This document shows, piece after piece, positions 20,157 to 30,281 of a stretch of DNA of 64,000 nucleotides. The stretch is from Rhizobium sp. 18065 (GTDB lineage Bacteria; Pseudomonadota; Alphaproteobacteria; Rhizobiales; Rhizobiaceae), in the NCBI RefSeq assembly GCF_902706095.1, contig NZ_CACSJP010000006.1, positions 62,001 to 126,000 on the forward strand, written 5' to 3'. The stretch's first letter is position 1. Each line of letters begins with the position of its first letter. A model generated the notes under the pieces. The model searched no databases and was not told the DNA's origin. It saw only the letters and a program-made list of their open reading frames with translations. The position numbers and the translations under genes are program-made.

Positions 20157-22235
20157 ATGGACGACAACGATCTCTTTTCCGCCCTGCCAACGGCGCAGAA
20201 GGTTGAGGCCGATTCGGCCCCTGCCCCAACAGCTCCGGCACAGCCACGCCCAGTGGCGGCACAGGCCCCCCTATCAGCCACGCCCGCACCGCCAACGACG
20301 AGCGGCGGCGATGACTATGGCGCGTCCTCCATCCGGGTACTCGAAGGCCTCGAGCCTGTGCGCATGCGTCCGGGCATGTATATCGGCGGCACCGACGAGA
20401 AGGCGCTGCACCACCTGTTTGCCGAAGTCATCGACAATTCGATGGACGAAGCCGTAGCGGGTCATGCAAATTTCATCGACGTGCATCTCGATACCGAAGG
20501 CTTCCTGACGGTTACCGACAACGGTCGCGGTATCCCGGTCGAACTGCATCCGCAGGTTCCCGGCAAGTCGACGCTCGAAGTGATCATGACCAAGCTGCAC
20601 GCTGGCGGCAAGTTCGACGGCAAGGCCTATGAGACCTCCGGTGGTCTGCACGGCGTCGGCGTTTCCGTGGTCAATGCGCTGTCGGACCTGCTCGAAGTCG
20701 AGGTCGCCCGCAATCGCAAGCTCTACCGCCAGCGCTTTTCGCGCGGCGTGCCGATCGGCGGACTGGAAGAACTTGGCGAAGTCCACAATCGGCGCGGTAC
20801 CCGCGTGCGTTTCCATCCCGATCCACAAATCTTCGGTGACCATGCAAAATTCGATCCGGGCCGGATCTTCCGCATGGCACGCTCCAAGGCCTATCTGTTC
20901 GGCGGCGTCGAAATCCGCTGGTCCTGTGACCCCGGCATGGTGGCGGAAGGTGGCGACATTCCGGACAAGGCAGTCTTCCACTTCCCCGGCGGCCTGAAGG
21001 ATTACCTTGCGGCAACGCTCGGCAAGGAATTCACCGTCACCCGCGAAATTTTTGCCGGCAAGACGGAAAAGACCGGCGGCCACGGTGCCATGGAATGGGC
21101 CGTCACCTGGTATGGTGGCGATCCGGCTCTGCATTCCTATTGCAATACGATCCCGACGCCCGAGGGCGGCACGCACGAAGCGGGTCTGCGCATCGCGCTG
21201 ACCAAAGGCCTGAAGAACTACGCGGAACTGACCCAGAACAAGCGCGCCAAGGAAATCACCACCGACGACGTGATGATTTCTGCCGTCGGCATGCTGTCGG
21301 TATTCATCCGCGAGCCGGAATTCGTCGGCCAGACGAAAGACAAGCTGGCGACCGTCGAGGCCCAGCGCCTTGTCGAAAACGTGCTGCGCGACCCGTTCGA
21401 CCACTATCTCGCCGACAATCCCAATGAGGCGGCCAAGCTGCTCGAATGGGTCATCGAGCGCTGCGAGGAGCGACTGCGCCGCCGCAAGGAGAAGGAAGTC
21501 AACCGCAAGACCGCCGTGCGCAAACTGCGCCTGCCGGGCAAGCTGGCCGACTGCGCACAGAACACCGCCGAAGGTGCTGAACTGTTCATCGTCGAGGGCG
21601 ACTCGGCCGGTGGCTCTGCCAAGCAGGCGCGCAACCGAAAGAACCAGGCCATCCTGCCGCTGCGCGGCAAGATCCTGAACGTCGGTAGTGCCAGCCGTGA
21701 AAAGCTGATGGCAAACCAGCAGATCGCCGATCTGATCCAGGCGCTGGGCTGTGGAACGCGGACGAAATATCGCGAAGAAGACCTGCGCTATGAGCGCATT
21801 GTGGTGATGACGGATGCCGATGTCGACGGCGCGCATATCGCATCGCTGCTGATCACGTTCTTCTATCAGGAAATGCCGGAACTGATCCGTGGCAACCATC
21901 TCTATCTGGCCGTGCCGCCGCTCTATGTCATCCGCCAGGGTGCCAAGACCGTGTATGCCCGCGACGACGCACATCGCGCCGAACTGATGGAAACCACCTT
22001 CAAGGGCAAGAAGGTCGAAATCGGCCGTTTCAAAGGCCTCGGCGAAATGATGCCGGCGCAATTGAAAGAAACCACCATGGATCCGGCCAAGCGCACCCTG
22101 CTCAAGGTCGAGATCGACGATGTGGATTTCGAAGGCACGCGCGACGCGGTCGATGCCCTGATGGGCACCAAGCCGGAAGCCCGTTTCAGGTTCATCCAGG
22201 ATCGTGCGGCGTTTGCCGAGAATCTGGATATCTGA
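20157..22235 (+). CDS. parE: DNA topoisomerase IV subunit B
   Basis: ParE supplies ATPase energy to topoisomerase IV, which decatenates daughter chromosomes. The 692-residue protein has the GHKL ATPase fold ([40 protein letters not shown]), the transducer domain, and the TOPRIM region ([18 protein letters not shown] and [12 protein letters not shown]). A proline/alanine-rich N-terminal tail (about 1-55) and strong likeness to alphaproteobacterial ParE favour ParE over GyrB. The ATG at 20157 ([11 protein letters not shown]) is chosen over longer open frame. A terminator follows. Confidence 0.94.
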   Translation: MDDNDLFSALPTAQKVEADSAPAPTAPAQPRPVAAQAPLSATPAPPTTSGGDDYGASSIRVLEGLEPVRMRPGMYIGGTDEKALHHLFAEVIDNSMDEAVAGHANFIDVHLDTEGFLTVTDNGRGIPVELHPQVPGKSTLEVIMTKLHAGGKFDGKAYETSGGLHGVGVSVVNALSDLLEVEVARNRKLYRQRFSRGVPIGGLEELGEVHNRRGTRVRFHPDPQIFGDHAKFDPGRIFRMARSKAYLFGGVEIRWSCDPGMVAEGGDIPDKAVFHFPGGLKDYLAATLGKEFTVTREIFAGKTEKTGGHGAMEWAVTWYGGDPALHSYCNTIPTPEGGTHEAGLRIALTKGLKNYAELTQNKRAKEITTDDVMISAVGMLSVFIREPEFVGQTKDKLATVEAQRLVENVLRDPFDHYLADNPNEAAKLLEWVIERCEERLRRRKEKEVNRKTAVRKLRLPGKLADCAQNTAEGAELFIVEGDSAGGSAKQARNRKNQAILPLRGKILNVGSASREKLMANQQIADLIQALGCGTRTKYREEDLRYERIVVMTDADVDGAHIASLLITFFYQEMPELIRGNHLYLAVPPLYVIRQGAKTVYARDDAHRAELMETTFKGKKVEIGRFKGLGEMMPAQLKETTMDPAKRTLLKVEIDDVDFEGTRDAVDALMGTKPEARFRFIQDRAAFAENLDI

Positions 22236-22281
22236 AGATCGCGCATCATCCGAACACCGAGGCCCAGACGACCGGCACTAT

Positions 22282-22300
22282 CCCGCGTCTGGCGGGTTTT
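22282..22300 (+). terminator. Rho-independent terminator of parE
   Basis: A 5-bp GC stem (CCCGC/GCGGG) with a 5-nt loop runs into TTTT, 46 bp after the parE stop codon. The stem is short but all G-C. Confidence 0.65.
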
Positions 22301-22447
22301 CGCATCCGGTGACACAGCCGCGACATTTTCGAGCACTATGGTGGATTTGCGCTGGTGCGCGAGACACACTATGTGAAAGCAGCCAAGTGCGTCTTGCATG
22401 GCGTTGCCACAATCGCCCATAGTGTGAGACTGAAACAACCAGAAAGT

Positions 22448-23659
22448 GTGAACGTGCGTAAGAAAGAGGATCGCAAGCTGCAGGATGCGCCACGCTGGCT
22501 TGGGCCTGTGGCTCCGAGCAGAACGGCACTCGTTACGCCGATTTCGGCTGCACGCTGGCTTCTCGTGCTGATTGCGATCGCCGCCATCTATTTCTTCCAC
22601 GGTTTTATCGTGCCGGTTCTGGCCTCACTGGTCATCGCCTTTGCCAGCTGGCCGGTCTACCGGAAGATTCTCAATCGTGTCGGCGGCAATACCACGATCG
22701 GCGCAACGATCGCGATCATTCTCATCCTCGCGTTCCTGATCGTGCCGATCGGCATTGCCGCCACCTATGCTGTCGGCGAATTGCGCGACTGGATCGGCTG
22801 GGCGCTCGAGGTCAACAAGCATGGGGCTCCGCCGCCGGAGTGGATCCTGGCACTGCCAGGTGTCGGCGAATGGCTGGCCGACCAGTGGATACATCGCATC
22901 GGCTCGCCCGGCGCGATCGGCGAACTGGTCCAGATCGTCAGTGGTGCCAATATCGGCAATATCTACCGGGCAGTGATTGCGCTCGGTGACGGTGCGTTCC
23001 ATCTGCTTCTGACCATGCTGTTCATGCTGATCGCGCTGTTCTTCGTCTTCCGCGATGGAGCCTCCTTCACACGCCAGCTGGACCTGCTCGGCGAACGCAT
23101 CCTACCAGCCCGTTGGGAACGCATCTCGCGCGTTGTGCCCGCGACGATCAGCTCGACCGTCACCGGCATGACGCTGATCGCGATCGGCGAAGGCATCGTG
23201 CTCGGCATTGCCTACTGGCTCGCCGGCGTGCCCTCACCCGTCACCCTCGGCGTGCTCACCGGCGTCATGGCTCTGATCCCCGGCGGAGCGCCGCTTTCCT
23301 TCACGCTGGTCAGCGTCTATCTGATGGCAAGCGGATCGCTGTTCGCCGGCATCGCCCTGTTTGTCTGGGGAACGGTCGAACTGTTCATCGTCGACAAGAC
23401 GGTGCGGCCGAAGCTGGTCGGCGGGCCGATCAAACTGCCCTTCCTGCCGACGTTTTTCGGCCTGATCGGCGGCGTGAAGACGATGGGCTTTCTCGGATTG
23501 TTCATCGGCCCGGTCCTGATGGCTCTGATCGTCTCGATCTGGCGCGAATGGATGCGGGAGGTCGAGCTTTCCGACATACCGGATCCGATGGCGCTTGAGC
23601 CACAGCCGATGCCGAAGACCGCGGACGTGATCGTGACGAAGCAGACCACAGCAGTCTGA
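22448..23659 (+). CDS. AI-2E/PerM-family transport protein
   Basis: The protein belongs to the AI-2E transporter (PerM/YdiK) family of multi-pass inner-membrane proteins, named after autoinducer-2 export but including Na+/H+ antiporters. About eight hydrophobic segments are visible, beginning with WLLVLIAIAAIYFFHGFIV, and the C-terminal half has the family signature GGAPLSFTLVSVYL and FFGLIGGVKTMGFLGLFIGPV. The start is uncertain: no good ribosome-binding site is visible. I use the GTG at 22448 (403 residues); a GTG at 22355 would add 31 residues. It stands alone between parE and a convergent ABC transporter gene. Confidence 0.82.
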   Translation: MNVRKKEDRKLQDAPRWLGPVAPSRTALVTPISAARWLLVLIAIAAIYFFHGFIVPVLASLVIAFASWPVYRKILNRVGGNTTIGATIAIILILAFLIVPIGIAATYAVGELRDWIGWALEVNKHGAPPPEWILALPGVGEWLADQWIHRIGSPGAIGELVQIVSGANIGNIYRAVIALGDGAFHLLLTMLFMLIALFFVFRDGASFTRQLDLLGERILPARWERISRVVPATISSTVTGMTLIAIGEGIVLGIAYWLAGVPSPVTLGVLTGVMALIPGGAPLSFTLVSVYLMASGSLFAGIALFVWGTVELFIVDKTVRPKLVGGPIKLPFLPTFFGLIGGVKTMGFLGLFIGPVLMALIVSIWREWMREVELSDIPDPMALEPQPMPKTADVIVTKQTTAV

Positions 23660-23742
23660 CCCGGCTCAAACGGTCCAGCGAATACCGGACCGACCTTCCG
23701 TGATGGGCCGCAACGCTTTGGCGCCAGCGGCAAGCTTTCCCT

Positions 23743-25470
23743 CTATTCAGCCGCTTCGGCACCGAACTGCGCATGGTAAAGACGCGCGTAAGCGCCGGGT
23801 TGGCGCAGAAGCTCGTCATGCGTCCCGGTTTCAGCAATTCCGCTCTGATCGACCACGACAATACGTGCTGCGTCGCGAATGGTGGCAAGACGATGGGCGA
23901 TCACCAGCGTGGTCCGGCCTTCGGACAGCTCCGACAGCGATTGCTGGATTGCCCGCTCTGTTTCGGTGTCGAGCGCCGAGGTCGCCTCGTCCAAGATCAG
24001 GATCGGCGGGTTCTTGAGGAACATGCGGGCAATGGCAAGACGCTGCTTCTGGCCACCGGACAGCTTGACGCCACGCTCGCCGATCACCGTATCAAGACCA
24101 TCCGGCATGGTGGCGATCACGCCATCGAGCCTTGCCCGACGGGCCGCTTCCAGAATGTCGAAATCGGAGGCGTCCAGCCGGCCATAGGCGATGTTTTCAC
24201 GCACGGTGCCGCCGAACAGGAATACGTCCTGCTGGACAATGCCGATCTGGCCACGCAGGGAGGCCAGGGAGAGCTTGCGGATGTCGATACCGTCCACGGT
24301 GATTGAACCACCGGAAACCTCGTAGAAACGCGGCAGAAGCGAACAGAGTGTGGTCTTGCCCGCACCCGAGGGGCCGACGAAAGCGACAGTCTCGCCTGCG
24401 TGGATCGACAGGTCGATGTCGCGTAGCACGGACTTGTCGGCAGAGTAACCGAAGGAAACCTTGTTGAAGGCGATATCGCCCTTCAGCGCCGGTGCCTCGA
24501 TCGCGTCCGGCGCATCCTCGATATCCGGCTCGGTTTCCATCAGTTCCGTGAAGCGGCGGAAGCCGGCAATGCCCTTGGGATAGGTTTCAATCACCGAATT
24601 GATCTTTTCGACCGGGCGGAAGAAGACGCCGACCAGCAGCAGGAAGCTGACGAAGCCGCCATTGGTCAGTTCACCCCAGAGCACCAGATAGGCCCCGACG
24701 ATCATCACGATCATCTGGATCAGCCGCATGCTCATGTAGGACATCGAGGTGCTGGCCGCCATGATCCGGTAGGCTTCGAGCTTGGTGGTGCGGTAGTTTT
24801 GGTTGTCGCGTTCGAACAGTGCGCGCTCATGGGCCTCGTTGGCAAAGGCCTGCACGACGCGGATACCGCCGACATTCTCTTCGATGCGGGCGTTGAAATC
24901 GCCGACACGGCCGAAGAGCGAGCGGAAATTGTCGGTCATGCGGCGGCCGAAGCGGCTGGTGACAAAGGCGGTCAAAGGTACGACAACGGCGGTCAGCAGT
25001 GCCAGCTGCACATTGATCGACAGCATCAGCGCGAAGGCGCCAAGGAATGTCATCACCGCGATGAACAGGTCTTCCGGGCCGTGATGGGCCACCTCGCCGA
25101 TCTCTTCCAGGTCCTTGGTCAGGCGCCCGACGAGATGACCGGTCTTCTGGTTGTCGAAATAGCGGAACGACAGCTTCTGAATGTGGCTGAAGGCGAGCCG
25201 GCGCATGTCGGTCTCTATATTGATGCCGAGCATGTGGCCCCAATAGGTGACGACCGCCATGAGGCCGGTATTGATCACGTAAATCACAAGCAGGCCGATC
25301 GACGCGGCCAGAATGACACCCCATTGCGCACTCGGCAGCAGGATATCGACAAACAGCTTCACCGCCATCGGAAAACCAAGCTCCAGCAGGCCGGAGATGA
25401 TCGCGCAACCGAAGTCGATCAGGAACAGGCCCCGATACGGGCGGTAAAAGGCGAAGAATTTCTGGAGCAT
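23743..25470 (-). CDS. ABC exporter, fused membrane and ATPase domains (MsbA-like)
   Basis: This half-transporter has an N-terminal six-helix exporter domain (about residues 10-300) and a C-terminal ATPase with Walker A GPSGAGKTT, the signature LSGGQKQR, and Walker B LILDEATSALD. It is expected to act as a homodimer exporting lipid, peptide or drug-like substrates. It resembles the multidrug/lipid A type, but the true MsbA is not certain because no lipid A or lpxK gene is adjacent. I chose the ATG at 25470 (MLQKFFAFYRPYRG); a GTG at 25497 would add nine residues. Confidence 0.88.
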   Translation of the reverse strand: MLQKFFAFYRPYRGLFLIDFGCAIISGLLELGFPMAVKLFVDILLPSAQWGVILAASIGLLVIYVINTGLMAVVTYWGHMLGINIETDMRRLAFSHIQKLSFRYFDNQKTGHLVGRLTKDLEEIGEVAHHGPEDLFIAVMTFLGAFALMLSINVQLALLTAVVVPLTAFVTSRFGRRMTDNFRSLFGRVGDFNARIEENVGGIRVVQAFANEAHERALFERDNQNYRTTKLEAYRIMAASTSMSYMSMRLIQMIVMIVGAYLVLWGELTNGGFVSFLLLVGVFFRPVEKINSVIETYPKGIAGFRRFTELMETEPDIEDAPDAIEAPALKGDIAFNKVSFGYSADKSVLRDIDLSIHAGETVAFVGPSGAGKTTLCSLLPRFYEVSGGSITVDGIDIRKLSLASLRGQIGIVQQDVFLFGGTVRENIAYGRLDASDFDILEAARRARLDGVIATMPDGLDTVIGERGVKLSGGQKQRLAIARMFLKNPPILILDEATSALDTETERAIQQSLSELSEGRTTLVIAHRLATIRDAARIVVVDQSGIAETGTHDELLRQPGAYARLYHAQFGAEAAE

Positions 25471-25672
25471 GATCGTCCAATGCAACTGTAAAGACACAAG
25501 CGACCGCGCACGGCCAAAACCTATGCGCTGATCTCATATTTTCATGACACGGCCAAGTGCGCTTGCATGCAAACACCGGGATTTTACCAAGAACCGGATT
25601 TGACAGCGCCAGATTTGCACCAGAACAGCAATATTGGCCACATGCGGCACCCGCTCGCTGGGCCGGTCGTAT

Positions 25673-26128
25673 TCAGAGCCGCTTTTCCATGAACAGGCTG
25701 AGCGGATCCTGCTCGTAGTCGTCAAAAGGTGCAATATCCACATAGCCAAGCCTGCGATAAAGCGCGATCGCTTCCGGTTGATGAATACCGGTTTCAAGCC
25801 GAATCGCGGATAGATTCGACTGCCGCGCTGCCTGCTCGACAGCCTGCATCAAACACTTGCCGAGCGATTGACCGCGCGCCTGTGCAGCGACGAACAGCCG
25901 CTTGATCTCGCCGGTGCCGTCGGGCTTGCGAACCAAGGCGCAACAGCCTGCAATCTCTCCGTCCCAGCGCGCGACGAAGAAGGATACCCCCGGTTTGTCG
26001 AGGCTATCGAGGTCGGGCGCATGATTGCTGTCGGCCGGGTAGAGCGTCGCCATGTAAGAATCCGACAATTCCAGCAACCGGGCGATGTCGGGTTGGCGAA
26101 CAGGCTCGCATGCGACTTTGACAGTCAT
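25673..26128 (-). CDS. GNAT-family N-acetyltransferase
   Basis: The 151-residue protein has a Gcn5-related acetyltransferase fold: strand GEIAGCCALVRK, the acetyl-CoA-binding motif A around IKRLFVAAQARGQSLGKCLM (in the Q/R-x-x-G-x-G/A position), and the C-terminal motif B region EAIALYRRLGYVDIAPF. The acceptor (small amine, antibiotic or protein N-terminus) is unknown. It is a single gene, divergent from the next small gene. Confidence 0.88.
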   Translation of the reverse strand: MTVKVACEPVRQPDIARLLELSDSYMATLYPADSNHAPDLDSLDKPGVSFFVARWDGEIAGCCALVRKPDGTGEIKRLFVAAQARGQSLGKCLMQAVEQAARQSNLSAIRLETGIHQPEAIALYRRLGYVDIAPFDDYEQDPLSLFMEKRL

Positions 26129-26239
26129 AAAATGCTTCTCCCGCTGGCTTGCAATTTTCTGTCTTGCTTTGGCTGCAATCGTCTTGTTTCGTCAAGCCTG
26201 CATTCCAACCGACACTGCCGCGCAAGGAGCCATTCCGCA

Positions 26240-26647
26240 ATGAAGACAGCTTTGATCCTGATGACGATCCTGGGCTGCGACGACAGTGTCAACGAATGCG
26301 AATATGTGGAGACCCCACCGGAGCGTTTCGTTTCAATCTCGCTCTGCGATGCGGCGGCCGAAACCGTGCTGGAGCGCTATTCCAACATCAGCTACCCGAC
26401 AGCGGTTGCCGTGTGCCAGGAACCGCATCCGGACGGCATTCCTGTCGCCATGCCTGCTCCATCCGTCGAAGCAACGGCTCCGGACGTTGAACCGCCAGAG
26501 GCTGAAAAGAAGACACTTGCTGCGCGCGCTATGGACACGATCCGCGAAGTGCTGCCGGGCACGGCGCAAATCAAGATGATTTTCGAGACACCCATTCATG
26601 TCGTTTCCGACAGCTACTCCTGGGTGGCGAAGAAGATTGTTCGATAG
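26240..26647 (+). CDS. Small cysteine-containing protein of unknown function
   Basis: I do not recognise a named family. The ATG at 26240 follows a strong CAAGGAG (26222-26228), giving 135 residues. The N-terminus (MKTALILMTILGCDD) is only moderately hydrophobic. Four Cys (about residues 13, 20, 36 and 59) sit in the first half. A proline/alanine-rich, acidic linker is followed by a C-terminal helix. It is convergent with the DUF2336 gene, 4 bp away, and divergent from the acetyltransferase gene. Confidence 0.72.
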   Translation: MKTALILMTILGCDDSVNECEYVETPPERFVSISLCDAAAETVLERYSNISYPTAVAVCQEPHPDGIPVAMPAPSVEATAPDVEPPEAEKKTLAARAMDTIREVLPGTAQIKMIFETPIHVVSDSYSWVAKKIVR

Positions 26648-26651
26648 CGGG

Positions 26652-27803
26652 TCAGGCCGCAGCCAGCGCAATGCCTGAGGCGTAGTCACGAGCGAGGCGA
26701 CGCTCCTCGGCGATTGCCAGACGCTCCACCACATCGAGAAGTGCTCTTGCCGCATCGCTGAGATTTGCTTCATTGCGATAGCGGCGGATCAACCTGTCGG
26801 CGATGTGATCAAGATCGAGCCCATGGGTCGATTGGATGAGATCACGCCATTGCATTATGGCATCGACGAACAGTGCGCTCAGATCGCGGCCGAGGCCTGC
26901 TGCTTCCAGCAAGGCACGAACCGCATGAAAACGGCCCGTCGCCAGAATGGAGCGCACCCGGCGCTCTTCCAGGCCTGAAATCGAGACGATCGCCGAGGCA
27001 AAGAAATCGGTACGGCCGGCGCAGAGCGCATGCATGAGAAAGGCCGGTGTCAGGCGACCTGCCTCGCGCAACTGCTCGACAAGCGGCCCCAGTTCATCGC
27101 CGAGAACCGTGCCGACGATCGCCATGGTCGCCGTATCGCTGGCTTCACGCGCCACCCGCTCGATGCGGCGCATTCCAACAGCGCCACGGACGAGATCCGA
27201 GCCTGCCAGGGCTTCAGCGACAAACTGGACCAGCAGCTGTCGAACACCGGCAGGAAGGTCTTCGCGCTCTAGCAGAAGCGCACGGATATGTTCGTTGCGG
27301 CCGTGACGCTCGGCAATGCGGCGCAGGGTGAAACGGGTAAAACAGACGCCGGAATTTTCCAGCAAAACCTCAAGTTCGGCCGCATCGCCGATCTCGGCAA
27401 GGGCTGCAGCTACGCCGACACTGACGGTCTGGCGCGCGGCTACCAGCGCGCGGGTCTCCACCGTGCCACGCCCGGCGATATCGACGAGATCGGCATCGGC
27501 CAGCACCGGCGAGAGGAGAATGACGGCAGAGGCAATCTCTGGCTGATCCTCGGCCAGGGAGATCATGATCGCGCGAGGTGCATTGGGCTCGCAAGCCAGA
27601 ACCTCGGCCAGCGCCAGACGAACCTGTGGCGACGGATCGTCGAGAAGGTAAGTCATGGCCGCCTGGGCTGCCTGCCGCTCGCCGGGAGTGATTGCTGTGC
27701 GCAGATAGGCTCTCGCCAGCGTATTGGCTGCTCGGGCTCGATCCTGAGTCCTTGCCGTTTCAACCCAACGCAGAAAAGTTGCCACGATCACTGTCAAACC
27801 CAC
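26652..27803 (-). CDS. DUF2336 domain protein
   Basis: This 383-residue protein matches the alphaproteobacterial DUF2336 family: a helical, HEAT-like repeat protein with the typical N-terminal block FLRWVETARTQDRARAANTL and the segment LLDDPSPQVRLALAEVLA. No catalytic motif or signal peptide is visible. Function is unknown; repeats of this kind usually serve as protein-protein scaffolds. The first codon is GTG; a second GTG a few codons in would shorten it slightly. No operon partner is visible on the same strand. Confidence 0.85.
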   Translation of the reverse strand: MGLTVIVATFLRWVETARTQDRARAANTLARAYLRTAITPGERQAAQAAMTYLLDDPSPQVRLALAEVLACEPNAPRAIMISLAEDQPEIASAVILLSPVLADADLVDIAGRGTVETRALVAARQTVSVGVAAALAEIGDAAELEVLLENSGVCFTRFTLRRIAERHGRNEHIRALLLEREDLPAGVRQLLVQFVAEALAGSDLVRGAVGMRRIERVAREASDTATMAIVGTVLGDELGPLVEQLREAGRLTPAFLMHALCAGRTDFFASAIVSISGLEERRVRSILATGRFHAVRALLEAAGLGRDLSALFVDAIMQWRDLIQSTHGLDLDHIADRLIRRYRNEANLSDAARALLDVVERLAIAEERRLARDYASGIALAAA

Positions 27804-28019
27804 TCGCTACGAGAAATGCCATAGGCCCGAAGACCTTGATTTCGACGCTAGCGACAAAGTCTTTATGAATTGTTCACCACGTTCGTTAACCGGCTGCATC
27901 TGTCGAATTTTGCGCCCTGACGGCTGGATCAGATGAAATCACGGCGGACAACGAGACCAAGGAGCACGCCGCAAGGCCGCCGTCAGCTGGCGATTTTCGA
28001 TTCGGATGCGGACTGGCGA

Positions 28020-28634
28020 TCAGCCAGCTGTGGGAAGTTTCGGCCTGCCAAGCTCAAAAATGGGACCAATCCCGGCGTAGTCCATATAACCAAGACGCAT
28101 GATCGGCTGGGCGAGCGCCAGGTCGAAACGACCTTCACGGATCACGCTTTCATCGATGTGAATGCCGACGACCTGGCCAAACACTGCATGACTGTCGGTG
28201 TCGGCGCCGTTCATGTCCTTCAATGTCGTGATCGTCGTTACCCGACATTCGAGAGCGGCGACAGCTTCGGCAACGTAAGGCGCATCGACGACGCGGCCAT
28301 CGACCGGTGTCAGACCGGCAATCGCGAATTCGTCAGTGCCATAAGGTACTGCCACCGAAGAGGCGTTCATCGCACCGATCAAAGGGCCAGAGACGAAGTT
28401 TGCTGTAAACACGCCGGTCTCCTCGACATTTCGCAGCGAATCCTTGCGTCCGCTCGACGAGAACATGACGATCTTCGGTCGGTCACTGACGGCATTGAAG
28501 AAGGAGTAGGGCGATAGATTGCGGCTGCCGTCCCTGCCCCTGGAGCCGATCCAGCCAATCGGACGCGGCGCCACGATCGCCTTGAAGGGATCGTGGGCCA
28601 TGCCGTGGGCGTTGCTTTGCGTGTCGTAGAACAT
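28020..28634 (-). CDS. Flavin reductase-like FMN-binding protein
   Basis: The protein (about 204 residues) belongs to the flavin reductase-like (PF01613-type, DIM6/NTAB) family of split-barrel FMN-binding proteins. Typical family stretches are IVAPRPIGWIGSRG, NLSPYSFFNAVSDRP, and FTANFVSG. Members supply reduced FMN to a monooxygenase or act on their own. The start ATG at 28634 shares one base with the stop of the upstream nitroreductase gene (TGATG), strong evidence of translational coupling. The substrate is unknown. Confidence 0.9.
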   Translation of the reverse strand: MFYDTQSNAHGMAHDPFKAIVAPRPIGWIGSRGRDGSRNLSPYSFFNAVSDRPKIVMFSSSGRKDSLRNVEETGVFTANFVSGPLIGAMNASSVAVPYGTDEFAIAGLTPVDGRVVDAPYVAEAVAALECRVTTITTLKDMNGADTDSHAVFGQVVGIHIDESVIREGRFDLALAQPIMRLGYMDYAGIGPIFELGRPKLPTAG

Positions 28635-29218
28635 CAATCGTCACCGCCCTGCCAGGTCACGACATCGGCAAGTGCCGGACGCGGACGCTCGATGATCGGA
28701 AAGGTCGTCGAGCCGATATGAATGAAGCCGGCTACCTTCTCACCCGGATTAACGCCCAGCAAAGGATAGGCCTGCTGATCGAAGGCGAACCATTCGCTCA
28801 GCCAATTTGAGACGTATCCATGTGCATTGGCAGCCATCAGCAGATTGAGGCATACGGCACCGGCCGACATGATCTGCTCCCATTCCGGGATCTTGAAATG
28901 GGGAGCCGCTGTCGAGATCACGGCGATGACGACCGGCGCACGGGTAAACCGGTTGCGCTCGACCTCGATCATTTCGGCCGACAGGTCGGGATTTTTTGTG
29001 ATGGCCATGGCCAGAAGCTCCTCGCCAAGGCGAGCCCGCTCTGCGCCGCGATAGACCACAAAGCGCCAAGGCGCGATCTTGCCATGGTCCGGTACGCGTA
29101 CTGCCAAAGTCAGAATCGCTTCGATCTCTTCGCGATTCGGACCGGGCTCACACATCTGAAAAGCAGGGACAGAGCGACGGACGCTCAAATAATCCACTAA
29201 TTTGATATCATTTTTCAT
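28634..29218 (-). CDS. Nitroreductase-family protein
   Basis: The 194-residue protein has the nitroreductase FMN-binding fold: N-terminal [10 protein letters not shown] with the phosphate-binding Arg/Ser, the hydride region [14 protein letters not shown], and a C-terminal [17 protein letters not shown] loop. Members reduce nitroaromatics, quinones or enones with NAD(P)H. It is the first gene of a coupled pair with a flavin reductase-like protein, so both may serve one redox reaction. An exported-protein gene lies divergent upstream. Confidence 0.9.
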   Translation of the reverse strand: MKNDIKLVDYLSVRRSVPAFQMCEPGPNREEIEAILTLAVRVPDHGKIAPWRFVVYRGAERARLGEELLAMAITKNPDLSAEMIEVERNRFTRAPVVIAVISTAAPHFKIPEWEQIMSAGAVCLNLLMAANAHGYVSNWLSEWFAFDQQAYPLLGVNPGEKVAGFIHIGSTTFPIIERPRPALADVVTWQGGDD

Positions 29219-29327
29219 CTTGAAACACCTTAGAAAGCCTTCGGGTGGCAGACTTGTCTTGAAATTGCCACCACGTTCGGATTGAACTTGCTGGCATTGG
29301 ACAGGAAGTCAACCAACAGTGCATCGC

Positions 29328-30278
29328 ATGACAGGCCATCGAAATGTGACCCGGCTCGCTCTCGGGTTTTGCGCGACCCTCGTGGTCGCGGGAACAAGTT
29401 ATGGTCAGGAAGCCTTCGAGACCTTCAAGCAACTCAACGGCTCGACCAAAATGCCGAAGCTCAAAGCGTTCTCGGCACCAGATGCCACAGCGCTCGCACC
29501 GGTGATCCAGAGCCGCAGCGTCAAGCTTGAAGCCAAGCTGACCAATGACGGCGACCCGATGCAGCATGGCCTGTCCTGGCGCGTCTTCAGCCCTATTCCC
29601 GGCCCGGACGGAAAACTGCCGCTTCTGGCCAGTGCCGAAGGCGGTTCTGCCGATTTCCAGCTCGCCCCGGGAGACTACTTCGTCAATGTTTCGTTTGGAC
29701 GCGCCGGCGCGACCAAGAAACTCTCGATCCCGAACCAGGGCGATGTCGCGGATCAGGTCATGGTCCTGGATGCGGGTGGTCTGCTGCTCAGCGCGATATC
29801 CGGGCCGGACACGCAGATCCCGGACAAGGACCTCAGCTTTGACATCTACTCGACCGAGATGAAGGAGGATGGCGAGCGAGGCCTGGTTCTGGCCGACGTG
29901 AAGCCGAACACGATCATCAGGCTCAATGCCGGGACCTATCACGTGGTATCGGAATATGGGACGATCAATGCAGCGGTGCGCGCCGATATCAAGGTCGAAG
30001 CCGGAAAACTGACCGAAGCGACGATCCAGCACCGCGCATCCCAGATCGGCTTCAAGCTGGTCTCGGACGAAGGCGGCGAGGCAATCGCCGACACGGCCTG
30101 GTCTGTCCTGACATCCGGTGGCGACGTCGTTGCCGAAAGCGTCAGTGCATTTCCGTTCATGGTCCTGTCGGAAGGCGACTATACCGCCATCGCGCGCAAC
30201 AAGGACAAGATCTACCAGCGGGATTTCAAGGTCGTGGCAGGACGCAACAGCGATGTCGAACTGCAGCTGACCAAATAG
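29328..30278 (+). CDS. Exported protein with repeated beta-sandwich-like segments, unknown function
   Basis: The 316-residue product begins with a signal-like stretch (RLALGFCATLVVAGTSYG). The mature part contains three or four similar segments such as MQHGLSWRVFSP, GGLLLSAISGP, IGFKLVSDEGGEAIADTAWSV, each with a following aromatic-Tyr strand (GDYFVNVSFGRAG; GTYHVVSEYG; GDYTAIARNKD). This pattern resembles carboxypeptidase-regulatory or Ig-like folds of periplasmic structural proteins. No enzyme motif is seen. I use the ATG at 29328; a GTG three codons earlier is possible. It is convergent with the acyltransferase gene. Confidence 0.75.
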   Translation: MTGHRNVTRLALGFCATLVVAGTSYGQEAFETFKQLNGSTKMPKLKAFSAPDATALAPVIQSRSVKLEAKLTNDGDPMQHGLSWRVFSPIPGPDGKLPLLASAEGGSADFQLAPGDYFVNVSFGRAGATKKLSIPNQGDVADQVMVLDAGGLLLSAISGPDTQIPDKDLSFDIYSTEMKEDGERGLVLADVKPNTIIRLNAGTYHVVSEYGTINAAVRADIKVEAGKLTEATIQHRASQIGFKLVSDEGGEAIADTAWSVLTSGGDVVAESVSAFPFMVLSEGDYTAIARNKDKIYQRDFKVVAGRNSDVELQLTK

Positions 30279-30281
30279 GCT

